DNA from: Thinopyrum elongatum
Taxonomy: Eukaryota > Streptophyta > Magnoliopsida > Poales > Poaceae
Direction of reading: 5' to 3'
Assembly (NCBI GenBank): GCA_011799875.1
Contig: CM022303.1
Span: 218,828,255-218,892,254 of the forward strand
Length of the DNA stretch: 64,000 nt
Position 1 is the stretch's first letter; every line of letters begins with the position of its first letter. The notes below the pieces were generated by a model. That model ran no database searches. It was given only the letters and a program-made list of their open reading frames with translations, and was not told where the DNA came from. A program made the translations under genes and the position numbers. Positions 35,020 to 43,497 of this stretch are shown piece after piece.

Positions 35020-35280
35020 GCGGTTTTTTGTGTTTAAAAAAATGTTTACCATGTTTAAAAAAATGTTCATCATGTATTTATAAAATGTTCATCATATTTT
35101 TTTAAATTGCCTTGTTCTAAAAAATGCTCATCCTATTTAAAAAATACTAACGGTGTTTTTTTAGAAAATGTTTTCTGTGTATGTTAAAAATGTTCATCGT
35201 GCATCTTTCAAAAAGCTTCATCGCGTATTGTGAAAATATGTCAACACTTTAAAAAAAACATGAGCAATTCTTAAAATTGC
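35020..35280 (+). repeat. A-rich tract with aaaatgttcatcat-type words
   Basis: At least eight short words of the type aaaaatgttcatc or aaatgctcatcc directly after the array and before the viral insertion; comparable tracts at 9890-10370 and 21000-21232. Confidence 0.5.
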
Positions 35281-35301
35281 ATGAACATATATATATATAC
35301 C

Positions 35302-36565
35302 AAATTTAATATATACTAATATATATCCAATATATTTACCAATATTCTGCGGTCTATATCAGTGTGCGCGAACAATATATATATGCGGTGCTATTTGATG
35401 CTGATCAGTATCTGCGGTTAATATTCAGCTTACTATTTGGCACTATGCAAATAATTGGTGCCTTACTATTTAGAAAAGTATTTCACTATTTGCAGCAATA
35501 TTCAATTCTTTGCCACTATTTCAATGATATGCGTGTGTCTGATAGTTAACACGGCTAATTCTTGCTTAACTTCAACCAATATGCAGGATCTATTAGCTGG
35601 CTGCCGGGACCAGATATTCGTCCTGTTCGTTCTTCGCAGGTTGTGAAATTCCTACTCGGTACTCACCATATTTATCATTACGTTGCATCAGATGTAGCTA
35701 GTTACGTTCACTTGACGGTTTTAATTGCAAATTTATTAGGCAGAATTCTTATCGTCTTCCCAGGCAGTTCCATCCGAAGGGAACACTTCTCTACGGCAAC
35801 GGGTTCTCACTCAACGCCAACTCTGGGCTACACGGAGAACAAACACGCAGAGGTTTCTCCTATATGATCCCTAGCATAAGAACTCTTCCCATAAATTCAG
35901 AAATAAAAACACCAAGTGAAACCAAAGAAACTACATCATTTCAACAACATAATTTACATATGGTTTTCCCTTTCGGGAAACCCCGAAGGGATTACACACG
36001 AACTAGGAGATTACCTTGATATTCCTGGCGATCTCAGCGCCTTCTTGGCTATACTACTTAGTGGAGTGGCTAATCTACTAAGCAAGGAAGAGAGCTAGCT
36101 GCTTGCTTCTCTCGAGTGCTCTTTCTCTTCTCTGGCTTGAGTGCTCTCTGTCTCTGTCTCTCTCTCTCTCTCTCTCTGTCCGTCTGTCTCCCTGTCTGTG
36201 AAGAGAGCGCCTCCTTTTATAGCCGGTAAACGGCTGCCAGTGAAGCCTTCGGGAGCCTCCGCTCGACTGCCAGTGATGCCCTCACTTATTTATTTTACAT
36301 ACGGTAGCATGCACGCGTGTCCTACTAGGGTACATGCGTGTCCTTCTAAAATATGGATAGGCACGAGAGAAAGTGCCCGACAGACTTCAATCTTCAGGAA
36401 TCTTCGCCTTTCTTCACATGGGCGTTGTCTCCCGGTGGATGATTGGCTTGCCTCCAGTGTCTTCTAATTATATGAGCAATGCACAGAGATTGCTCACACC
36501 GTTGGCTTGAATCCTGAACTCTGCCTTCTTCTCTGATGCAAATATTCTGGAATCTGATGCATCAA

Positions 36566-36572
<7 letters not shown>
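35302..36572 (-). repeat. Terminal direct repeat, copy 1 (viral intergenic region)
   Basis: About 1.27 kb, matching copy 2 at 41511-42765. By eye there are about a dozen substitutions plus short indels; the main difference is around 36070-36180, with a changed GA/CT segment and a longer CT microsatellite. It contains a TATA box at 36215-36221 on the minus strand and an AATAAA-type signal near 35738 on the minus strand. Confidence 0.93.
36215..36221 (-). promoter_or_regulatory. TATA box in repeat copy 1
   Basis: TATAAAA in the context GGCTATAAAAGGAGG on the minus strand, the same as in copy 2. Confidence 0.7.
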
Positions 36573-36596
<24 letters not shown>

Positions 36597-36752
36597 GGGT
36601 GGGTCTTCCCCGCCAATATGATTGATATACCATATCAATATTCGGGTTGCATCAATATTCGGGGGGGTCCTCCGCGCCCGAAAAATTGATAGCAATATCA
36701 ATTCAAGTATATGGCCTATTGATTAATACCAATATTCACGTATCATTAATTG
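36573..36752. repeat. (AT)n run and viral ORF-to-repeat junction
   Basis: An alternating AT tract of about 24 bp (36573-36596), then about 150 bp in which strings related to caatattcgggt recur (about 36640 and 36655). It joins repeat copy 1 to the last viral ORF. Confidence 0.7.
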
Positions 36753-37346
36753 CTAATCAATATGCTGCCCATATCCAGCGATGTCCATATGGTTATCGTC
36801 AGACAAATAAGAAACATATTTTCGATTACATTCTTTCTTTATTTCTTCAACTATTTCTTGTCTTAATTCCTTTAATATTTCTTCTTTCAAATCTATTTTC
36901 AATTCTTCTTTCCACACTTTTGACATATCTTCCCATTTTTCATCTATTTTCATATCTATATATTCCCCATTTAAAGAATCCACTCCTTTGACAAGGCATT
37001 CTTTATATGATTTATATTTTGGAGAAATATTATCTTTTTCATATTCGGAGCTTGATTCATCTATTTTCAACTTATTGAGAACTGCTGTTGCCGGATTGGC
37101 ATTATTTCTCTTATGGACCTTGTGGATATATTCTTCGGCTGATGGTTCTATATAATATACAGGTCCTATGACAGCCTCTGCATGTTTTAAAGCTTCATCG
37201 GCCCAAGCATAACTTTTCCAGTTTATGCTTTCTTCATTTTTCTTTGCTATTAGTTTTTCTATACTTATTTCTTCATATGAAGTATATATTCCTGGCCTCT
37301 TTCCTTCAAACAAGACATATAACGTCTTGTGCTCTGGATATTCCAT
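36753..37346 (-). CDS. Viroplasmin/transactivator-like viral ORF (Cauli_VI-type domain)
   Basis: 197 aa. The N-terminal part (YVLFEGKRPGIYTSYEE about residues 10-26, then KSYAWADEALKHAE about 44-57) has the layout of the Cauli_VI/RNase H1 N-terminal fold: a V-F-x-G-x-x-P-G-I-Y start and an A-x-x-A helix. In caulimovirids this fold sits in the inclusion-body transactivator. The C-terminal half is a charged helical segment (KEEILKELRQEIVEEIKKEC). It occupies the place of ORF4 of tungro-like viruses, just upstream of the next intergenic repeat. No internal stop. Length is short for a full transactivator (usually over 350 aa). Confidence 0.65.
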   Translation of the reverse strand: MEYPEHKTLYVLFEGKRPGIYTSYEEISIEKLIAKKNEESINWKSYAWADEALKHAEAVIGPVYYIEPSAEEYIHKVHKRNNANPATAVLNKLKIDESSSEYEKDNISPKYKSYKECLVKGVDSLNGEYIDMKIDEKWEDMSKVWKEELKIDLKEEILKELRQEIVEEIKKECNRKYVSYLSDDNHMDIAGYGQHID

Positions 37347-37364
37347 ATTCTCTGCGGACGTTTG

Positions 37365-37646
37365 TCATTTATTCATCATTTTTCCTCTATTTAACATATT
37401 GAAATATTCTGCTAGGCTATTCAGGATTGATAGCATATAACCTTTATCATCTCTTTTGTTATTATATTGATTCCAAAAATTATCAAGTATGCATCCTTGA
37501 ATTTCATCTAGATACATATATTTCTTGGGCCTGAAATTAAAAGTATTTGGCTCAAATATCTTCAGACTATTCTCAGCTCCAAAGCTGATTGTTTCGAACC
37601 CGTGGGGGTGAAGTCTTCTCTCCATATCTGTAGAATTAGTGATCAA
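37365..37646 (-). CDS. Small viral ORF of unknown role
   Basis: 93 aa (RRLHPHGFETISFGAENSL near the start; aromatic and Asn-rich afterwards). It lies between the Cys-rich ORF and the viroplasmin-like ORF, exactly where protease and RT would be expected. I recognise no protease D-T/S-G, no RT YxDD and no RNase H motif in it. It may be the N-terminal part of the following ORF, separated by a stop. Confidence 0.45.
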   Translation of the reverse strand: MITNSTDMERRLHPHGFETISFGAENSLKIFEPNTFNFRPKKYMYLDEIQGCILDNFWNQYNNKRDDKGYMLSILNSLAEYFNMLNRGKMMNK

Positions 37647-37700
37647 GAGGATATGTCAGATAAACCATTATTCTTTGATATGCTCGAATATGCTCAAATA

Positions 37701-38054
37701 TTACTTTATAACCATTCCTTCCTTTATTTCTGTGCTTCCAGCAGCACCATATTCTTCTTCTTTATTATTCTTTAGCTCATCTTTTAATATTTCTAGCATT
37801 GCTTCTAGTATATTCATCCTATTTTCTAGATTCTTTCTGTATTCTACTAGATAATATTTTTCTTCTGGTTCAACTCTATTTCCTGTCTCCATATTGATTT
37901 TTGGCTTTAGACAGGAGGCACAAGCTTGCCTTAGACATAAGCTGCATGTGAACCCTATTACTTTGCTTGGATAATATATACAGAAAGCACATTTGATATT
38001 ATAATCACCTTTTCCTTTAACCCAATCATGTTCGCAATCTACTTGATTCATCAT
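37701..38054 (-). pseudogene. Cys-rich second zinc finger of the viral polyprotein
   Basis: 117 aa. It holds CAFC, 11 residues, CSLC, 4 residues, CASC: the spacing C-X2-C-X11-C-X2-C-X4-C-X2-C, which I know only from badnavirus and tungrovirus polyproteins between coat protein and protease. A preceding DCEHDW fits the same region. An acidic helical tail follows (RMNILEAMLEILKDELKNN). It is separated from the coat-protein frame by stops, so it was part of a polyprotein that is now broken. Confidence 0.8.
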
Positions 38055-38099
38055 TTCTATTTTTAAACCTGATACTCATCTATTAGTCTATCTCATCTT

Positions 38100-38494
38100 C
38101 TACTTGAATCATATTCTTAGTCTCATTTTCTACTTCATCTGTTCAATAATTGAATATATGGACCCATCATCTTTTATTTCTTCATCACATGTTAATATAT
38201 TTTCATTAACATTATCTATAATTAGAACTCTTTCTTGCTCTTCATATTTCCTAGAGTATCTTTTCTGGTCTTTATTAGGGCAAGTTCTACTTAGGTGATC
38301 TGGAGAGTTACTATAAACACCTACATGTTTATCATAAGTTTTTCTAGGATCATATCTCTTACATTTCTTTTATGTAGAAATGGGGCTTATTATCTGACCT
38401 TCTTAAAAAAACCTTTTCTTAGTTCTAAATTTCTATTATCTCTCCTTTGGGATTTATAATATTTTTTATTCTTATAACCTTTCTTCTCCATATG
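38100..38494 (-). pseudogene. Basic tail and decayed CCHC knuckle of the viral coat protein
   Basis: Beyond the coat-protein stop a lysine-rich stretch (KKGYKNKKYYKSQRRDN) and then the end of a CCHC-like knuckle (SPDHLSRTCPNKDQ) can be read, but in different frames and with stops between. The first Cys pair of the knuckle is no longer intact. This is the expected order for a caulimovirid capsid C-terminus. Confidence 0.6.
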
Positions 38495-39838
38495 TTAATG
38501 GTATTTGGACAATGTTATTGCAGAATTGTAATCTGTTTTCTCATAGATCTTTGAGGCTTGTATGCCTGTACATATCTTTCTTAGCTGTTTAAAGACAAAT
38601 GTTATGGCTTGAGATATGTTTACAATATTTCCTCCTGATTCCTTTTTATATTCCTCAAATATTATAGATCCTAAAGGGTCTGGCAACTTATTAAAATATC
38701 TTTCTACTACTCCTATATTAAAGCCTTGCTTAGCAGTGGTAGCATTATATAAGTAATGCTGAGAGAATTCTTTTATGCCTTTCCAGCTTGTTAGAGTTAA
38801 TTTTTCTATTTCTCTTAATCTTTCATTTTGTAATGCAGTATGCCCTAATTCTGGATCTTCTGCTATGATCATATTTGAAATAACATTTGCAAAGTTATTC
38901 GGATTGCTTCCTGCTCTTTTTAATTCTTGGTATTGATCAGGGCATGCTTCTACCCATTGTTCCCATAGGACTTTTACAGATTCTCCTAAAAATGTTTCAA
39001 GATATGTTAACATATCTTCAACCTTTGTGCCAATATTATGCTGGTTTTGTATATATTTTTGAACTATTAAACTTTTCCATATGCTAATTATATTCGGCCA
39101 ATCTATCGGATCATGGGCTGCTAAATTTAAAATAGCACCATCATTTTTATAATTTTGAAATTGTACTGGCCTTTCAAAATCTCTTCTCTTGGTACCCATG
39201 TATCTATATTGTCCAGGGATATATGTGGGTTGGTAGTCATCTTTTTCTGGAGGCCATTGTCCAGCTGATCTGGTAGGTCTCTCCCTTTCTTCATCTCTTC
39301 TTACTGACGATTCTCCATATCCCCTTCTTCTTTTTCCACTATTTTCTACTTCCATGGCTTCCATTGCATTGTCTAAATTATGCAATCCCACATCATCTAG
39401 TGAGTTATAAAAATCATTATTTTGTTCTGCATCATCATAATTTTTATCTTCTAATTCTTCTTCTTCTTCTTCATAACTTTCTAATAGAAGCTTATTATTC
39501 ATATCCCATTGCTCTTCTTCATCCACAACTTCATCTTTGTGGCTCTGAGCAATATTCTTATTTTTATCATTATTTTCAGTGGTAACATTATTATTACTAT
39601 TAATATTATCTTTCTTTACTTCTGCTGCTATGGTGTTATTTATCACACGAGAACAACTAATTGCTGGCTTTTTCTCACTTTTTAATCTTTTTAATCTAGA
39701 AATTTCTCTAATGAAAAATAATTCTCTTTCTCTTATCTTAGGCCAGTCTGCTGTCCATGAATGACTATATTCCCATTCTATATGCTTTAGTTTCTTTTCC
39801 CAATGAATTATTTCATCATCTATATTAGTTTTTTCCAT
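38495..39838 (-). pseudogene. Caulimovirid coat-protein region of the polyprotein
   Basis: A 447-aa open frame. The N-terminal third is acidic and low-complexity (LLESYEEEEEELEDKNYDD), as usual for the caulimovirid capsid N-terminus. An Arg-rich NLS-like segment follows (SGKRRRGYGESSVRRDEERE). The core has the conserved capsid text, including YLETFLGESVKVLWEQWV, MIIAEDPELGHTALQNERLR and FNKLPDPLGSIIFEEYKKES. The frame ends at a TAA at 38495 just before the basic tail, so the capsid lacks its zinc knuckle. The Met at 39838 may be internal to the original polyprotein. Confidence 0.9.
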
Positions 39839-39849
39839 GCATTCGTTAA

Positions 39850-40476
39850 CCTTATTTTTTATTATCCCATAATTCTGTTTCTGGCATAAAAGATTATGTG
39901 TCTTCTATGGATGCTGATCTATAATTCATGATCTGATACTACATACCTCCTTCACAATTTTGATAACTTATGTAGTTTTCAGGTAGTGTAATTCCTTCTT
40001 TTCTATTAATTCACTATCTTCCCCATTCTTCTCCTGCTTTCTTCAGAACTAATGAGAGGATTCATAAATTGTATGCCTTTAGTTGAATGCGTTCAATTAC
40101 ATTATTTATGTTTACTCATATCTGAAGACTTTTGTTGAGCCTTCCATAAATTCTATGCTTACAACAAATTTGTTCCTTTAAAATCTTCATATCCTTTAGT
40201 TTGGAAACCAAAACTCATTTTTTTCAATAAATTTTAACAGGCATTTTAGGTCTGGAGTATGTATGTTTATTAGTTTATTTTCATTCATATCTCCTTCCAG
40301 AAAGCCTAATGCCGCTTTATCAATTGATTCCCATCTTCTATCTAATAGTGTTATTAGCACTTTTGCTCCTATTTCTTTCTTGTCATGCCTTTAACTCCTA
40401 TGATATACATTCCTTGATGAATATATTTATACCACAATATCTTAAATCATTTTCATATTCTTGCTTACAATTAGAT
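39850..40476 (-). pseudogene. Degenerate movement-protein region
   Basis: Not open, but between about 40400 and 40120 on the minus strand fragments typical of the caulimovirid 30K-type movement protein can be read in more than one frame: a glycine/KG motif (IIGVKGM), then LLDRRWESIDKAALGF and, further on, a short FxTKGYEDFKG-like piece. Several frameshifts and stops intervene. The order ORF2, movement, coat matches badnaviruses. Confidence 0.6.
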
Positions 40477-40758
40477 CTACGGGTGCGTTAAAACACTTAG
40501 CTCTACTTCTCTAGATATTCTATATAAACTACTCTTGCTTTCAAACAAACCCATATGATAAACTTGCTGTAGTTTTATTTTTCTTAGAGTATCTTTTTGA
40601 TATCTTTCTAAATCTTTTTGCAAATCTATAACTTCTTCTATGCTATCAACATCATCAGCTTTGCATGATAAACTATGTTTCATTGCAAGAGGCTTAGAGT
40701 CTTGTCTTATTACCTGGAGGAATTTGTCTCTTCTGGAGACGCTGTTAGGTACATCCAT
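40477..40758 (-). pseudogene. Start of the viral polyprotein (ORF3 N-terminus)
   Basis: A 93-aa frame beginning MDVPNSVSRRDKFLQVIRQ, overlapping the ORF2 end by 49 bp in another frame, then a helical charged segment (IEEVIDLQKDLERYQKDTLR). Downstream reading continues only in other frames, towards the movement-protein remnants. Position and overlap fit the start of a badnavirus-type ORF3. Confidence 0.6.
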
Positions 40759-40994
40759 CTTTCTGAATTAATATTTCTTGATGAAGATACTATTCCAGAT
40801 GAGAATAACACAATATCTTTGTTGCTTTGAACACTATTTAGCTTTTCCAAAACTCGGATTAAAAGCTGGAGGATAGTGTTATTCTGCCTTATTATAATTT
40901 TAGAGTCTTCTTTTGGTGAGTCGTGATCAGAAAATCCGACAGGGGGTGACAAATGTATAGCAACTTCGTTTAAAGCTTTGCTATATTCGTTCAT
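40710..40994 (-). CDS. Viral ORF2
   Basis: 94 aa, starting 4 bp after the ORF1 stop. It has a helical middle (NNTILQLLIRVLEKLNSVQ), compatible with the coiled-coil virion-associated or nucleic-acid-binding small proteins of badnaviruses and tungrovirus. No stop inside. The specific role is inferred from position only. Confidence 0.55.
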   Translation of the reverse strand: MNEYSKALNEVAIHLSPPVGFSDHDSPKEDSKIIIRQNNTILQLLIRVLEKLNSVQSNKDIVLFSSGIVSSSRNINSERWMYLTASPEETNSSR

Positions 40995-40998
40995 ATAA

Positions 40999-41334
40999 CT
41001 AAGAGAGGATAAGAGTTTTTACCTCTTGAACTAACCTTTTTATTTCAAGAATGTCTTGACTTGATTCAAAGCGTGACGACGAGTCTTTACCTTTACAACG
41101 ATAACGGCCTATTGACAACACTTCTTCTTTAATATAGTCGTTATTCTTGCAAATAATATTCTGTCTTGCTTTTGCTTTTTCAAGTTTATGAAGAATGATA
41201 TCTATTTTATTATTTAACCCGGAGCACTTGTCTGCGAGTTTTTGATATTCTTTGAATATGCTTTCAAATTTTTGCTCAAGTATATCTTGCCTTTTTCCCC
41301 AAGATATGTAAAAATTATATATCAAATCGACCAC
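40999..41334 (-). CDS. Viral ORF1
   Basis: 111 aa, predicted mainly alpha-helical with heptad-like spacing (FESIFKEYQKLADKCSGLNN, KIDIILHKLEKAKARQN). First ORF after a leader of about 1 kb and directly coupled to ORF2, as in badnaviruses. The sequence itself is not one I recognise. Confidence 0.55.
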   Translation of the reverse strand: MVDLIYNFYISWGKRQDILEQKFESIFKEYQKLADKCSGLNNKIDIILHKLEKAKARQNIICKNNDYIKEEVLSIGRYRCKGKDSSSRFESSQDILEIKRLVQEVKTLILS

Positions 41335-41510
41335 AATATTTAGCTGACTATGAGATGTATGCCAAATATGCTCCTCAGAGGGATTTATTCTGCACCTTAT
41401 ATTAAAATTTGGTATAGTTGGTATCAGGCCAGAATATAATCATTGAAAGGTTAAGGTATTTAAATTTAGAAGTTAGTACAGGTAAGGTAATAAATACTAA
41501 AGAAGATATT

Positions 41511-42765
41511 AAATTTAATATATACTAATATATATCCAATATATTTTACCAATATTCTGCGGTCTATATCAGTGTGCGCGAACAATATATATATGCGGTG
41601 CTATTTGATGCTGATCAGTATCTGCGGTTAATATTCAGCTTACTATTTGGCACTATGCAAATAATTGGTGCCTTACTATTTAGAAAAGTATTTCACTATT
41701 TGCAGCAATATTCAATTCTTTGCCACTATTTCAATGATATGCGTGTGTCTGATAGTTAACACGGCTAATTCTTGCTTAACTTCAACCAATATGCAGGATC
41801 TATTAGCTGGCTGCCGGGACCAGATATTCGTCCTGTTCGTTCTTCGCAGGTTGTGAAATTCCTACTCGGTACTCACCATATTTATCATTACGTTGCATCA
41901 GATGTAGCTAGTTACATTCACTTGACGGTTTTAATTGCAAATTTATTAGGCAGAATTCTTATCGTCTTCCCAGGCAGTTCCACCCGAAGGGAACACTTCT
42001 CTACGGCAACGGGTTCTCACTCAACGCCAACTCTGGGCTACACGGAGAACAAACACGCAGAGGTTTCTCCTATAGGATCCCTAGCATAAGAACTCTTCCC
42101 ATAAATTCAGAAATAAAAACACCAAGTGAAACCAAAGAAACTACATCATTTCAACAACATAATTTACATATGGTTTTCCCTTTCGGGAAACCCCGAAGGG
42201 ATTACACACGAACTAGGAGATTACCTTGATATTCTTGGCGATCTCAGCGCCATCTTGGCTATACTACTTAGTGGAGTGGCTAATCTCCTACTAAGGGAGA
42301 GGAGAGCTGGCTCTTGCTTCTCTCGAGTGCTCTCTCTCAGGCTTGAGTGCTCTCTGCCTCTCTCCCTCTCTCTCTGTCCGTCCGTCTCTCTGTGAAGAGA
42401 GCGCCTCCTTTTATAGCCGCTAAACGGCTGCCAGTGAAGCCTTCGGGAGCCTCCGCTCGACTGCCAGTGGTGCCCTCACTTATTTATTTTACATACGGTA
42501 GCATGCACGCGTGTCCTACTAGGGTACATGCGTGTCCTTCTAAAATATGGATAGGCACGAGAGAAAGTGCCCGACAGATTTCAATCTTCAGGAATCTTCG
42601 CCTTTCTTCACATGGGCGTTGTCTCCCGGTGGATGATTGGCTTGCCTCCAGTGTCTTCTAATTATATGAGCAATGCACAGAGATTGCTCACACCGTTGGC
42701 TTGAATCATGAACTCTGCCTTCTTCTCTGATGCAAATATTCTGGAATCTGATGCATCAAACATTT
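41511..42765 (-). repeat. Terminal direct repeat, copy 2 (viral promoter and leader)
   Basis: About 1.255 kb, the partner of 35302-36572. Read on the minus strand it holds upstream promoter sequence, TATA box (42409-42415), a GA/CT-rich start region, and a leader continuing to ORF1 at 41334. The two repeats function like the two ends of a terminally redundant copy of a circular genome. Confidence 0.93.
42409..42415 (-). promoter_or_regulatory. Viral promoter TATA box, repeat copy 2
   Basis: TATAAAA within GGCTATAAAAGGAGG on the minus strand, followed after about 25 bp by tctcttcaca, a plausible transcription start. Leader to ORF1 is about 1.05 kb with several short upstream ATGs, as in other pararetroviruses. 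Confidence 0.65.
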
Positions 42766-43497
42766 TTTTTATATATATAAACACAAACATTTTTCTTCAT
42801 GCAAATCATGACCATATTTTCATCTTTTGTTTATTTTTGTAAATAGGATTTACATCAAACTAGTGAAGTAGTTTTTTTTTAATATACATATAGATTAGAA
42901 GTTTTTCATGCATGTGTCTTTTGGCCCTTCGCGCCCACAGATTTTTTTGAAGAGAAATGGGGACTATTAATTAATCAACGGTGGACAAATGAAATCTGGT
43001 GGTACAGGTACATGTACGTGTTGTGAGAGCGAGAGATGCATTATATATGAAGCTTAGCTAGCTAACATTTTGTTGCGTGAGCGAGCGCACGTATGTGAAT
43101 GCATGCATGTGCGGTTAAACTGAAGATAAAGAAGCAGCTAGCAGGGCTACTTGCGTTGTGTGCGTGGCACCCAGGGGAAAGACATACAGAACGATGAGTA
43201 CAAATACATGTACGTGTGTATGAATACATACAGGTGCAGCCCAGATCTGACCAGTAACAAACAACATATAAGCCATGCAAAAAAAACATATAAGGCCCAG
43301 TTGCTTGCAGTGGGCCGGAGGATACATGGAAAAAAAAAGACAAACAAACAAAGTCAAAGACAAAGACAAAGAATGGAGGTGGGGTTTATTTTAGGATGAG
43401 TCACACTTAGATGTGACATTGTTATGTCACATCTAAATGAGGCTTAGACATATTTAATTTTTTTTCGAGCCGACCGACGTATAGCCAGACCTTTTAC
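42766..43497. other. Intergenic DNA right of the viral insertion
   Basis: It starts with the AT run that is the right half of the target. A 13-bp perfect inverted repeat, ttagatgtgacat / atgtcacatctaa, lies at 43407-43436 with a 4-base loop; related gatgtcacatctaag and cacatctagatgt strings occur at about 30972-31000, so it may be the end of a MITE family. No gene. Confidence 0.45.

Larger units (their letters stand above)
35302..42765 (-). mobile_element. Endogenous pararetrovirus (Caulimoviridae) lacking a visible pol region
   Basis: About 7.46 kb, read on the minus strand: repeat copy 2 (promoter and leader), ORF1, ORF2, polyprotein remnant with movement-protein and coat-protein regions, Cys-rich finger, viroplasmin-like ORF, then repeat copy 1. 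The circular unit implied by the repeats is about 6.2 kb. Gene order and the two zinc-finger types point to the badnavirus/tungrovirus side of the family, as in the endogenous orendovirus-type sequences of grasses (named from memory). No protease, reverse transcriptase or RNase H is present between the Cys-rich region and the last ORF. Both outer ends lie in AT dinucleotide runs (35287-35299 and 42771-42779). All large ORFs are damaged, so this is a relic. Confidence 0.88.

Noticed and set aside
35364..35867. Plus-strand frames repeated at 41574-42089
   Set aside because: They lie in the duplicated viral promoter/leader, antisense to the viral genes, and have no recognisable domain; their conservation simply reflects the duplication.
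41419..41430. TGGTATCAGGCC, resembling a pararetrovirus initiator-tRNA-Met primer site
   Set aside because: It lies on the plus strand while the viral genes are on the minus strand, and only the first nine bases match; a chance match of that length in 64 kb is plausible.
36577..41510. Interpretation of the viral insertion as an ordinary LTR retrotransposon on the plus strand
   Set aside because: No primer site after 36572, no polypurine tract before 41511, no TG...CA ends, and all coding sequence is viral and on the minus strand.
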